Assembly (NCBI RefSeq): GCF_008806595.1
Contig: NZ_VZRB01000021.1
Location: 62,001-126,000 of the forward strand
DNA length: 64,000 nucleotides
Direction: 5' to 3'
From: Streptomyces luteolifulvus
Lineage (GTDB): Bacteria; Actinomycetota; Actinomycetes; Streptomycetales; Streptomycetaceae
This document shows positions 16,937 to 23,919 of the stretch, in pieces. Numbering within the stretch: position 1 is the first letter of the stretch; every line of letters begins with the position of its first letter. The notes under the pieces are model-generated. The model did not search any database, had not been told where the DNA came from, and saw only the letters and a program-made list of their open reading frames with translations. Made by a program: the position numbers and the translations under genes.

Positions 16937-17986
16937 CTAGAACAACGCGCTGTACGCGTTCAGCGCCGGCTGGCCGCCGAGGTGGGCGTAGAGCACCGTG
17001 GAGTCGCGGTCGATCTCGCCGCGTGCCACCAGGTCGACCATGCCGGCCATCGACTTCCCCTCGTACACGGGGTCGGTGACCATGCCCTCGGTGCGTGCGG
17101 CGAGCCGCATCGCCTCCAGTGTGGTCTCGTCCGGGATGCCGTAGATGCCCGCGTGGTAGCGCTCGTCCAGCTCGACGTCCGCCTCGGTCAACTCCCGCTT
17201 GACGCCGATGAGCTGACCGGTGCGGTGCGCGATCCGGGCGATCTGCGCGCGGGTCTCGGCGGGCTTGGCCGAGGCGTCGATCCCGAGCACGCGCCGGGGC
17301 CGCTCCCCCGCCTCCTCCAGCGCGGCGAACCCGGCGATCATGCCCGCCTGGGTCGACCCGGTCACCGAGCACACGATCACGGTGTCGAAGAAGACGCCCA
17401 GCTCCCGCTCCTGCTCGGCGACTTCGTACGCCCAGCCGGCGAAGCCCAGGCCGCCGAGCGGGTGGTCGGAGGCGCCGGCGGGAATGGCGTAGGGCCTGCC
17501 GCCCGACTCCTCGACGTCCCTGAGGGCCTGTTCCCAGCTCTCCTTGAACCCGATCCCGAACCCGGCCTTCACCAGTCGTACGTCGGCTCCGGTGAGTCTG
17601 CTGATGAGGATGTTGCCGACCTTGTCGTAGACGGAGTCGGGCCAGTCGACCCAGCTCTCCTGCACCAGCACGCAACCGAGCCCGGCGCGGGCGGCGACCG
17701 CCGCGACCTGACGGGTGTGGTTCGACTGCACCCCGCCGATCGAGACGAGCGTGTCGCAGCCCTTCGCGAGCGCGTCGGCGACCAGGTACTCCAGCTTGCG
17801 TGTCTTGTTCCCGCCGTAGGCGACACCGGAGTTGCAGTCCTCGCGCTTGGCCCAGAGCGCGGCTTGGCCGAGGTGCCCGGTGAGCCGCTCCAGGGGGTGC
17901 ACGGGCGAGGGGCCGAAGAGGAGGGGGTAACGCTCGTAGGAGGAAAGGGAGGTGGCGGAAGGGGAAGGAAGGGAAGAGAGGGACAT
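16937..17986 (-). CDS. acdS: 1-aminocyclopropane-1-carboxylate deaminase
   Basis: A 349-residue PLP enzyme of the tryptophan-synthase beta fold, predicted to split ACC, the plant ethylene precursor, into 2-oxobutyrate and ammonia. The PLP lysine is Lys61 in YGGNKTRKLEYL, and SIGGVQSNHTRQ is the substrate loop. The C-terminal DPVYEGKSMAGM keeps the Tyr-Glu pair that distinguishes ACC deaminase from D-cysteine desulfhydrase, which lacks that Glu. It lies 17 bases after the GntR gene on the same strand, so regulator and enzyme form one operon. ACC deaminase is typical of plant-associated bacteria. Confidence 0.85.
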   Translation of the reverse strand: MSLSSLPSPSATSLSSYERYPLLFGPSPVHPLERLTGHLGQAALWAKREDCNSGVAYGGNKTRKLEYLVADALAKGCDTLVSIGGVQSNHTRQVAAVAARAGLGCVLVQESWVDWPDSVYDKVGNILISRLTGADVRLVKAGFGIGFKESWEQALRDVEESGGRPYAIPAGASDHPLGGLGFAGWAYEVAEQERELGVFFDTVIVCSVTGSTQAGMIAGFAALEEAGERPRRVLGIDASAKPAETRAQIARIAHRTGQLIGVKRELTEADVELDERYHAGIYGIPDETTLEAMRLAARTEGMVTDPVYEGKSMAGMVDLVARGEIDRDSTVLYAHLGGQPALNAYSALF

Positions 17987-18003
17987 GGGGTGCCTCCGGT
18001 GTT

Positions 18004-18657
18004 TCAGTGGGCGGCTTCCTGGCCGGCCACGTCCATGGCGGCCAGCCCCCGCCAGATCTTCGCGGTGACACGGACCGCCCCGTCCGTGTCACCGCCCGCG
18101 CAGGCCTCGATCAGCCGCTCGTGCAGTCCGGCAGAGCGGCAGGCGGAGCCCTCGCCGAAGCGCCGTCGCTCCAGGCGCCGGATGAGCGGGGTGTAGCGAG
18201 TGATGGTGGCGGCGGCCGCGCGGTTGCCGGCGGCCCGGACGAGGATGTCGTGCAGCTCGTCGTCGGCGACCAGCGCGGCGTCGATGTCGCCGGTGCGGAC
18301 TGCGGTCGCGAAGCGCTCGTTGGCCGCGCGCATCGCCTCGACGTCCGCCGGGAGCAGCCGGGGGACGGCGACCCGGGTGGCCAGCTCGTGCATGGCGCCG
18401 ACCACGGCGGCGGCGTCCCGTACGTCGGCGGCCACCACCGGTGTCACCCGTGTGTAGCTCTGCGGCTTGCTCTCCAGGAGGCCCTCGTCCACGAGCCGGG
18501 AGAAGGCCTCGCGCACGGGCGCCCGGGACAGTCCGAGCCGCGCGGCGAGTTCGGCGTCCCGGACCACCGCACCGGGTGCGATCTCCCCGGACACGATGGC
18601 ATCCCGGATCGCTGCGTAGGCACGGTCCCGGAGCAGGGTGCGCGGTACGGCCTCCAT
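18004..18657 (-). CDS. GntR-family regulator with FCD domain
   Basis: A 217-residue regulator with an N-terminal winged helix (AYAAIRDAIVSGEIAPGAVV, then LGLSRAPVREAFSRLVDEGL) and a C-terminal FCD helical domain with metal-binding histidines (AMHELATRVAV, DDELHDILVRAAGN, GLHERLIEAC). It is the first gene of an operon with acdS and is its likely local regulator. The ATG has no Shine-Dalgarno, and a promoter -10 lies only 8 bases upstream, so the mRNA is predicted to be leaderless. Confidence 0.9.
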   Translation of the reverse strand: MEAVPRTLLRDRAYAAIRDAIVSGEIAPGAVVRDAELAARLGLSRAPVREAFSRLVDEGLLESKPQSYTRVTPVVAADVRDAAAVVGAMHELATRVAVPRLLPADVEAMRAANERFATAVRTGDIDAALVADDELHDILVRAAGNRAAAATITRYTPLIRRLERRRFGEGSACRSAGLHERLIEACAGGDTDGAVRVTAKIWRGLAAMDVAGQEAAH

Positions 18658-18659
18658 AA

Positions 18660-18694
18660 ACTGAAATGTTAGATGTCAGTGCTCGGCCGGACAA
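18660..18694 (-). promoter_or_regulatory. gntR-acdS promoter overlapped by a 21-bp operator
   Basis: On the minus strand, TTGTCC (18694-18689), a 17-base spacer and TAACAT (18671-18666) give a promoter whose start point would fall at the ATG. A 21-bp imperfect palindrome at 18660-18680 (arms ACTGA and TCAGT with further inner AT matches) covers the -10. This fits autorepression by the GntR protein. Confidence 0.6.
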
Positions 18695-18728
18695 GGGTGT
18701 GGCCCGTACCGAAGTACGGGCCACACCC
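18695..18728 (-). terminator. Terminator of the TROVE gene
   Basis: A perfect 15-bp stem, GGGTGTGGCCCGTAC (18695-18709) and its complement (18714-18728), closed by a CGAA tetraloop, starting 10 bases beyond the TROVE stop codon. It separates that gene from the gntR-acdS promoter. Confidence 0.85.
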
Positions 18729-18737
18729 ACCACCGCG

Positions 18738-20321
18738 TCAGGCAGTCCACGGCCAGTCGGCGTCCCGGGCCGCCTCCAGCAGCGGAACCATCCGGAAGGC
18801 CGCGTCCGAGAGGCCGCCGAACGTGTGCCTGTTCCCCTTCCCCGACGGGCCGTGGCCCGCCCGGTAGCCGGCGAGGTTCCAGGTGTAGACGGGCACGTCC
18901 GCCGGAACCTGCTCGGTCGGGTCACCGTACTGGTGGTACGCGTACTGCTCATCGGTGACGATCAGCACCCGGTCGTGCCCCTTGTAGTGGCGGCGCACCG
19001 CCTCGGTCGTGTCGGTGCCACCGAGGTCGCCGAAGCGGTCCAGGACCTTCAGCACCGACTCGCCCTTGCGGAACGCCACACCGTGGCTCGACGTCCCGAA
19101 CTCGACGAGATCCGCGCGCTCCGCCCGCAGCGCGAGCGCCGCGCCGAAGACCGCCGCCGCGTCGGCACGGCTGAGCTCCGACCGGTCGGACAGCCGCGAA
19201 AAGAACATCGAGCCCGAGCGGTCCACCAGCACCAGGGTGCGGCCGGTCAGCGCGGGCACCTGGGCCAGCGAGTGGCCGAGCGCCTGCTCCAGCGGGTACG
19301 CCCAGCGCAGCGAGGGCGCGTGCCGGTGCGCGGCGAGGTACCGGAAGGGGAACTGCCGCGAGCGCGCGACCTCCGCCGGGTCGCTGATCCGGGCCGCGAC
19401 CTGCGCGGCGACCTCGTCGGACACCCCTGCCTGGTCGAAGTTCCGCAGGTTGCGGCTCAATGCCATCGTGCCCATGGACGGGATCACGGCCTCCCATGCC
19501 TCCCGGTCCATCGGCCCCTGGAGCCAGCCGGCCAGCGCCTCCCAGGTCATCCCGGCCGCGGCGAGCCGCTCGGCGCCGTCCGGTGCCGTGACGACCGCCC
19601 GCCGCTCCTCGGCCGGCAGCGCCATCAGCTCGCGGTGCGCGGTGAGGACACGGTTCGAGGCGGGCGGCACGGCGGTGTCCGGGTTGTGCCGGCGGTCGAG
19701 GGCGTACAGGAACAGCTCGCCCTGCCACGGCTTGTCGGGGTCCGGCGCCGCGTGCACGAGGTTGAGGATGTCGCCGAAGCGGTAGCCCTTGGCCGCCGTG
19801 TCGTACTTCAGCAGCGACGTGCCGCTGTAGAGGCGTCGGACGGCGTCGGCGATGCCGCGCTTGACCGGCTTGGGGACGTTGCGGCCGTGCGTCGCCGTCC
19901 AGTACGCGAGCAGTTCGCCGGGCTCGTCGGGCCGCTGGAGCACGGAGGCGACGACCTGCCGGTTCGAGGGGCCTTCGGTGGCTCCCGCGTCGAGGCGTGC
20001 CTTCACATACTCGGCGGCGCCCACGATCGAGGCCGTACGGAGGTTGCCCTCGCCGCGCAGCCAGCCGAGCAGGCCGGCCGTCCACGAGGGGTCGGTGACG
20101 GCGAGCTCGCGCACGAGCGTGGCGAACCGGTCGTCCCGGTCGGCGCCGGTCTCGTAGAAGGTCTGCTGGGTGACGAAGTGGGACACCGCGAGCAGGAAGA
20201 GTTCGGAGCGCGCGTCGCGCTCACGGCCTCGGCCGCCCTCGTAGGTGCGCAGCACCCGGCCCGTCGAGGTGACGCGGGAAACGGGCTGCGCCTTGGCGTT
20301 TCTGGTGTTGAATCGCGCCAT
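18738..20321 (-). CDS. rsr: TROVE-domain RNA-binding protein (Ro60/Rsr orthologue)
   Basis: A 527-residue protein of the ring-shaped Ro60 family. Residues about 1-350 form the HEAT-like TROVE ring (TFYETGADRDDRFATLVREL, LLGWLRGEGNLRTASIVGAA, GTSLLKYDTAAKGYRFGDIL). The C-terminal von Willebrand A domain has an intact MIDAS site, LVLVDRSGSMFFSRLSD with GGTDTTEA. Ro60 proteins bind Y RNAs and misfolded RNAs and, in Deinococcus, feed structured RNA to PNPase. Two structured RNAs lie directly upstream on the same strand. The ATG at 20321 has GGGGG as its likely ribosome-binding site, buried in a hairpin. No rtcBA genes are adjacent. Confidence 0.93.
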   Translation of the reverse strand: MARFNTRNAKAQPVSRVTSTGRVLRTYEGGRGRERDARSELFLLAVSHFVTQQTFYETGADRDDRFATLVRELAVTDPSWTAGLLGWLRGEGNLRTASIVGAAEYVKARLDAGATEGPSNRQVVASVLQRPDEPGELLAYWTATHGRNVPKPVKRGIADAVRRLYSGTSLLKYDTAAKGYRFGDILNLVHAAPDPDKPWQGELFLYALDRRHNPDTAVPPASNRVLTAHRELMALPAEERRAVVTAPDGAERLAAAGMTWEALAGWLQGPMDREAWEAVIPSMGTMALSRNLRNFDQAGVSDEVAAQVAARISDPAEVARSRQFPFRYLAAHRHAPSLRWAYPLEQALGHSLAQVPALTGRTLVLVDRSGSMFFSRLSDRSELSRADAAAVFGAALALRAERADLVEFGTSSHGVAFRKGESVLKVLDRFGDLGGTDTTEAVRRHYKGHDRVLIVTDEQYAYHQYGDPTEQVPADVPVYTWNLAGYRAGHGPSGKGNRHTFGGLSDAAFRMVPLLEAARDADWPWTA

Positions 20322-20329
20322 GATGAATT

Positions 20330-20356
20330 CCCCCGAATTCGCTGGTGTTTCGGGGG
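20330..20356 (-). promoter_or_regulatory. Hairpin covering the rsr ribosome-binding site
   Basis: On the minus strand, CCCCCGAA (20356-20349) pairs perfectly with TTCGGGGG (20337-20330). The GGGGG of the second arm lies 8 bases before the rsr ATG and is its only Shine-Dalgarno candidate. The hairpin may limit translation or mark the 3' boundary of the upstream RNA. Confidence 0.55.
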
Positions 20357-20369
20357 AGGCGCAGCGGAA

Positions 20370-20516
20370 GGAGGGTGCCCGAGTTCAGGAGTCGGCGACG
20401 GACTATCCGGATGCTCTGCCCATTGAGCTACACCGACCCGCAGTCGATGACGGGACTCGAACCCGCAACCGTCCGATCCAATGAAGTAACCGTTGCCTGC
20501 GCACCGGGCACCCACC
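20370..20516 (-). ncRNA. yrlA: Candidate Y RNA with circularly permuted tRNA-like domain (YrlA type)
   Basis: An RNA of about 147 nt upstream of rsr. The ends pair: GGTGGGTGCCC (20516-20506) with GGGCACCCTCC (20380-20370), one U-U mismatch. An inner stem GGCAACGG (20497-20490) pairs with CCGTCGCC (20401-20394), one A-C mismatch. Inside is a complete tRNA fold in permuted order: anticodon-stem strand TCGGA, five-base variable loop, T arm GCGGG-TTCGAGT-CCCGT (20466-20450), acceptor strand CATCGAC, a TGCGG linker (20442-20438), acceptor strand GTCGGTG, T8-A9, D arm GCTC-AATGGGCA-GAGC (20428-20413), A26, and anticodon-stem strand TCCGG (20411-20407). Bacterial YrlA RNAs carry such a tRNA mimic. 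Confidence 0.8.
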
Positions 20517-20518
20517 AT

Positions 20519-20639
20519 GAGCTGCGCCTCCCGAGATCAAGTCGGCGGCGGCAAGGGATTCTTTTTGCAGAAGAAGTAGCCGCTGCCATCGCACCGGGAG
20601 GTGCGTGACGTCGTGATCTCACTGTAGGAGGCGCAACTC
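20519..20639 (-). ncRNA. Second structured RNA, candidate Y RNA
   Basis: A 121-nt sequence ending 2 bases before the tRNA-like RNA. Its ends form a 13-bp stem: GAGTTGCGCCTCC (20639-20627) with GGAGGCGCAGCTC (20531-20519), one G-U. After an asymmetric internal loop (TACAGT against G), GAGATCA (20620-20614) pairs with TGATCTC (20539-20533). Inside are a CGCACC-TCCC-GGTGCG hairpin and a GGCAGCGGC/GCCGCCGCC stem. A long basal helix with an asymmetric bulge is the general form of the Ro60-binding end of Y RNAs. It may be a separate RNA or the 5' part of one transcript with the next element. Confidence 0.6.
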
Positions 20640-20659
20640 GGGAGGGGCGACCGAATTAA

Positions 20660-22117
20660 TTACCCGCGCTTCTGCCGCTTCCAGGGACCGGTGATGGCCA
20701 GCATGATGCCCGGGTCCTGGATGCTGGCGAACAGGGTCCGGCCGTCGCAGGAGAAGGTGACGCCGGCGAACTCGCTGTATTCGGGCTCCTCTTCGGTACC
20801 TGTGTTCAGCTCGTTGCGGGCGATCGGGTACGTACGGCCGCTGTCGGTGGCGCCGAAGAGGTGCTGGATGCCCTCGCCGTCCTCGGCGATGACGAGGCCG
20901 CCGTACGGGGAGACGGTGATGTTGTCGGGGCCGTCGAAGGCGCCGTCCGCCGACGGATCAGCGGGGTCGGGGTTGACGCCGAGCAGGACCTTGAGGGTCA
21001 GGGTGCGGCGCTTGGGGTCGTAGAACCAGACCGCGCCGTCATGCTGGACGGGGCTCTCGGTGCGGGCGAACGAGGAGACGATGTAGGCGCCGCCGTCGCC
21101 CCACCACATGCCCTCCAGCTTGCGGGCGCGGGTGACCTGGCCGGCGGTGAACTGCTTGCGGACGGCGGTGGTCTTCGCGTCGCGGTCGGGGACGTCGACC
21201 CAGTCGACGCCGTACACGGTGCCGATCTTCGTGGCGCGGGACAGGTCGTCGACGAACTGGCCGCCGGAGTCGAAGCACTTGAAGGCCTGCAGGACGCCCG
21301 CGTCGTCGGCGAGGGTGCGCAGCTTGCCGCGGCCGTGCTCGAAGCCCTGGGGCGGGGTCCAGCGGAAGAGGAGGCCGTTGGGGCTCCCGGCGTCCTCGGT
21401 GAGGTAGGCGTGGCCGCGCCTGGGGTCGATGACGACGGCCTCGTGGTCGTAACGGCCGAAGAACTTCAGGGGCTTGGGGTTCTGGTTGGCGCGCCGGTCG
21501 CGGGGGTCGACCTCGAAGACATAGCCGTGGTCCTTGGTCATGCCGTTGACGCCGGCCTTGTCGGAGTTCTCCTCGCAGGTGAGCCAGGTGCCCCAGGCGG
21601 TGCGGCCGCCCGCGCAGTTGGTGGAGGTGCCGGCGATGCCCACCCATTCGGCGACCTGTCCGTCGGGACGCACCTCGACGACCGTGCAGCCGCCGGCCGC
21701 GGCGGGGTCGTAGACGAGGCCCTCGGTGAGCGGCACCGGGTACTTCCAGTTGGCGCGCGGGCCCCGGAGTTCGTGGTTGTTGACGAGGAGGGTGGTGCCG
21801 CGCGGGCCGTCGAAGGCGGCGGTGCCGTCGTGGTTGGACGGGGTGATCTCGCCGGACTCCAGCGTGGTCCGGCCGCTGTAGGTGACGATGCGGTACTTGA
21901 ACCCGGCGGGCAGCGCGAGGATGCCGTTCGGGTCGGAGATCAACGGTCCGTATCCGACACCCCCGTGGGCCGCCGCCTCGCCCTCCCCCAGGCTGTCCGT
22001 GTCCGTGGACGCAAGGGCCTGGGGGGCGGTGGCGAGGGCGCCGACGCTGCCCGCCAGCGCGACGCCGGCGCCGGTGATCGCGGATTTTGTGGCGAAGTCC
22101 CTGCGGGTGAGCGACAT
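20660..22117 (-). CDS. Tat-exported alkaline phosphatase, PhoX/DUF839 family
   Basis: A 485-residue secreted protein. The N-terminus has a twin-arginine signal (SLTRRDFATKSAITGAGVAL) and an alanine-rich cleavage region near residue 36. The mature protein is the DUF839/PhoX beta-propeller (SNHDGTAAFDGPRGTTLLVN, NCAGGRTAWGTWLTCEEN, EAVVIDPRRGHAYLTEDAGS, GPDNITVSPYGGL). PhoX enzymes use Ca and Fe cofactors bound by these Glu/Asp residues and free phosphate from organic esters. A PHO box lies 70-90 bases upstream, consistent with PhoP control under phosphate starvation. Confidence 0.88.
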   Translation of the reverse strand: MSLTRRDFATKSAITGAGVALAGSVGALATAPQALASTDTDSLGEGEAAAHGGVGYGPLISDPNGILALPAGFKYRIVTYSGRTTLESGEITPSNHDGTAAFDGPRGTTLLVNNHELRGPRANWKYPVPLTEGLVYDPAAAGGCTVVEVRPDGQVAEWVGIAGTSTNCAGGRTAWGTWLTCEENSDKAGVNGMTKDHGYVFEVDPRDRRANQNPKPLKFFGRYDHEAVVIDPRRGHAYLTEDAGSPNGLLFRWTPPQGFEHGRGKLRTLADDAGVLQAFKCFDSGGQFVDDLSRATKIGTVYGVDWVDVPDRDAKTTAVRKQFTAGQVTRARKLEGMWWGDGGAYIVSSFARTESPVQHDGAVWFYDPKRRTLTLKVLLGVNPDPADPSADGAFDGPDNITVSPYGGLVIAEDGEGIQHLFGATDSGRTYPIARNELNTGTEEEPEYSEFAGVTFSCDGRTLFASIQDPGIMLAITGPWKRQKRG

Positions 22118-22185
22118 GGTGTCTCCTGTGACGGTGGCTATGCCGTGGAGGGTGGCGGACCTCGGGTCGGCGACACCGTCCCGCC

Positions 22186-22207
22186 CACGCCTGAACGGGA
22201 GTTGAAC
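22186..22207 (-). promoter_or_regulatory. Candidate PHO box (PhoP binding site)
   Basis: On the minus strand, two 11-base direct units both begin with GTTCA (22207-22197 and 22196-22186). PhoP of Streptomyces binds 11-bp direct repeats of the GTTCACC type, and the downstream gene is a PhoX phosphatase, a classic target. Confidence 0.65.
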
Positions 22208-22376
22208 GCCGGGCTACCTCACCGGGCTCTGTTCCATGAACCCGTATACGCTCCCCCGCCACACATCACAAGCCCCTCGGATTCGCTGCCGTACGAGAAA
22301 TTGGTCGGAGGATTCTTCGTAAAGAAGGTCATCACTGCCAGAATGTCCCTCATCCCATGATTTACGACGGAGCACC

Positions 22377-22405
22377 TTGACCGCGGGGTTTCCCGGCAAT
22401 AGACA
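22377..22405 (+). promoter_or_regulatory. Promoter of the peptidase cluster
   Basis: TTGACC (22377-22382), a 17-base spacer and TAGACA (22400-22405). The start point near 22412 leaves a leader of about 31 bases to GTG 22443. Confidence 0.6.
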
Positions 22406-22442
22406 CCCCACTACCTGAATGACCCGGGGGAGGCGAGCCGAA

Positions 22443-22673
22443 GTGGACGCACGTCGTGCGCGCAGCCTCCACGAGGGCCGGCTGATGAGCCTGCCCCATG
22501 TGACGGGGGTCGGGACCGGAAGGGACGAACGGACGGGCCAGGACGTGATCATCGTCTTCGTGACCCGCAAGGTGCCCCGGGACCGGCTCAGGGACGAGGA
22601 CGTGGTTCCGGACGAACTCGACGGCGTACCCGTGCGTGTGCTCGCCATCGGCGAGGTCTCGGCGCAGGAGTAG
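22443..22673 (+). CDS. Stand-alone homologue of the peptidase N-terminal domain
   Basis: A 76-residue protein. LPHVTGVGTGRDERTG followed by DVIIVFVTRKVPRDRL and DEDVVPDELDGVPVRVLAIG lines up along its length with residues about 33-100 of the next gene product (LSNVVGFGHG, AVLVFVTQKVPESML, ERDVIPYQMDDGTPTDVVAV). It therefore encodes just the N-terminal domain of the peptidase as a separate protein. GTG 22443 was preferred over ATG 22419: GGAGG lies 9 bases before the GTG, and the predicted transcript starts only about 7 bases before the ATG. Its function is unknown; a pro-domain or inhibitor-like role is an inference. Confidence 0.65.
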   Translation: MDARRARSLHEGRLMSLPHVTGVGTGRDERTGQDVIIVFVTRKVPRDRLRDEDVVPDELDGVPVRVLAIGEVSAQE

Positions 22674-22725
22674 CCGCGGTCCTGTCCCCGGAACCGCGAA
22701 GACACCGGGGAAAGGTGGTCTGGCC

Positions 22726-23889
22726 GTGACGAGCCAGCCCGAACTGATGCGAGGACCCACCGGCGGACAGCTGAGCGACAGCTCCCGCCGGCAGGCACTG
22801 TCGGACTTCCTGCGGCGCGAGCAGCCGCTCTCCAATGTCGTCGGCTTCGGCCACGGCGTGAAGTGGAGCGGGGGCCGACCGACCGGCGAGGAAGCCGTGT
22901 TGGTGTTCGTGACGCAGAAGGTTCCGGAGTCGATGCTGCCGGAGCGGGACGTGATCCCGTACCAGATGGACGACGGGACGCCCACGGACGTGGTGGCGGT
23001 CGGCCATGTGGCCGCGCAACGGCAGCAGCGGCCGTCCGGAGCGCGCCGCGAGGAGCGGCACGGGATGTCGTACGGCGCCGACGGCGGCGTCGAGGAGCAG
23101 CTGGCGCGCCTCACGCAGCCGCTGCTGGAGGAGCTGAGCGGCCCGGCGGCGTTCGAGCCGCAGATCCTCAAGCGCCGTATGCGGCCGAGCCCTTCGGGCT
23201 TCTCGGTCGGCAACGTACGGGTGACGGCGGGCACGCTCGGCAGCGTGGTGTACGACTTCCTGCCGGGCGCGACGGTCGACCCGCCGGGCGCGGGGCTGGG
23301 CGTGCCGTCGAAGTTCTACATCCTGTCCAACAACCATGTGCTGGCGGACTCCAACCGGGCGCAGCTGGGCAGCCCGATCGTGCAGCCGGGTGTGTTCGAC
23401 GGCGGCACGGACCCGGCGGACCGGATCGCGACCCTGGACCGCTTCGTCACGATCCAGTTCGCGCCCCAGATCCCGCTGGAGCGCCACAACAACGTGGTGG
23501 ACGCGGCGCTGGCCACGGTGGACTTCCAGGACGCCACCCGGGAGCAGTACTTCAGCGGGGCGCCGCGTGCCTGGCGGCGCAAGGCCAATGTCGCGGTCGG
23601 CGATCTGGTGAAGAAGACCGGCCGGACGACGAACATCAGCTTCGGCCGGATCATCGCGGTCGACGCGACGATCGACGTCAACTACGGTACGGCCGGCACG
23701 GCCCGCTTCAAGGACCAGATCCTCACGACGAACATCTCGGCGGGCGGCGACTCGGGTTCGCTCGTCACCTCGCTCGACAACGTCGCGGTGGGGCTGCTGT
23801 TCGCCGGGTCCTCCGTGGTGACGGTCGCGGGCCACATCGAGAACGTCCGCGCGCTGCTGCGCATCGAGGTCGCCGAGCAGCTGGCCTGA
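22726..23889 (+). CDS. Trypsin-like serine peptidase (NAL1-like fold)
   Basis: A 387-residue protein without signal peptide. Residues about 30-105 are the domain shared with the preceding small gene. The rest is a chymotrypsin-like domain with His in LSNNHVLADSN, Asp in NNVVDAALATVDF and Ser in SAGGDSGSLVTSL, so the triad is complete. Inserted segments (QFAPQIPLERH, FSGAPRAWRRKANV) resemble the bacterial group related to plant NAL1. The start GTG 22726 follows GGAAAGGTGG. It forms a three-gene unit with its neighbours. Substrate and location (cytoplasm, or export by an unknown route) are not evident. Confidence 0.8.
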   Translation: MTSQPELMRGPTGGQLSDSSRRQALSDFLRREQPLSNVVGFGHGVKWSGGRPTGEEAVLVFVTQKVPESMLPERDVIPYQMDDGTPTDVVAVGHVAAQRQQRPSGARREERHGMSYGADGGVEEQLARLTQPLLEELSGPAAFEPQILKRRMRPSPSGFSVGNVRVTAGTLGSVVYDFLPGATVDPPGAGLGVPSKFYILSNNHVLADSNRAQLGSPIVQPGVFDGGTDPADRIATLDRFVTIQFAPQIPLERHNNVVDAALATVDFQDATREQYFSGAPRAWRRKANVAVGDLVKKTGRTTNISFGRIIAVDATIDVNYGTAGTARFKDQILTTNISAGGDSGSLVTSLDNVAVGLLFAGSSVVTVAGHIENVRALLRIEVAEQLA

Positions 23890-23919
23890 CGGTCGCTCCA
23901 ATCGGAAGGAGGAACACCC

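Larger units (their letters stand above)
22118..22442. other. Divergent promoter region between phoX and the peptidase cluster
   Basis: A 325-base region holding the PHO box for the minus-strand gene and a vegetative-type promoter for the plus-strand genes. The middle (22255-22370) is unusually AT-rich for this chromosome. No coding sequence is seen. Confidence 0.6.

Noticed and set aside
16937..17986. D-cysteine desulfhydrase instead of ACC deaminase
   Set aside because: The C-terminal DPVYEGKS keeps the Tyr-Glu pair associated with ACC deaminase activity.
20407..20476. An ordinary tRNA gene or tRNA fragment upstream of rsr
   Set aside because: The T arm comes before the acceptor and D arm, there is no anticodon loop and no CCA end, and the halves are enclosed by further stems. 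The permuted order fits a Y RNA, not a tRNA or a degraded copy.
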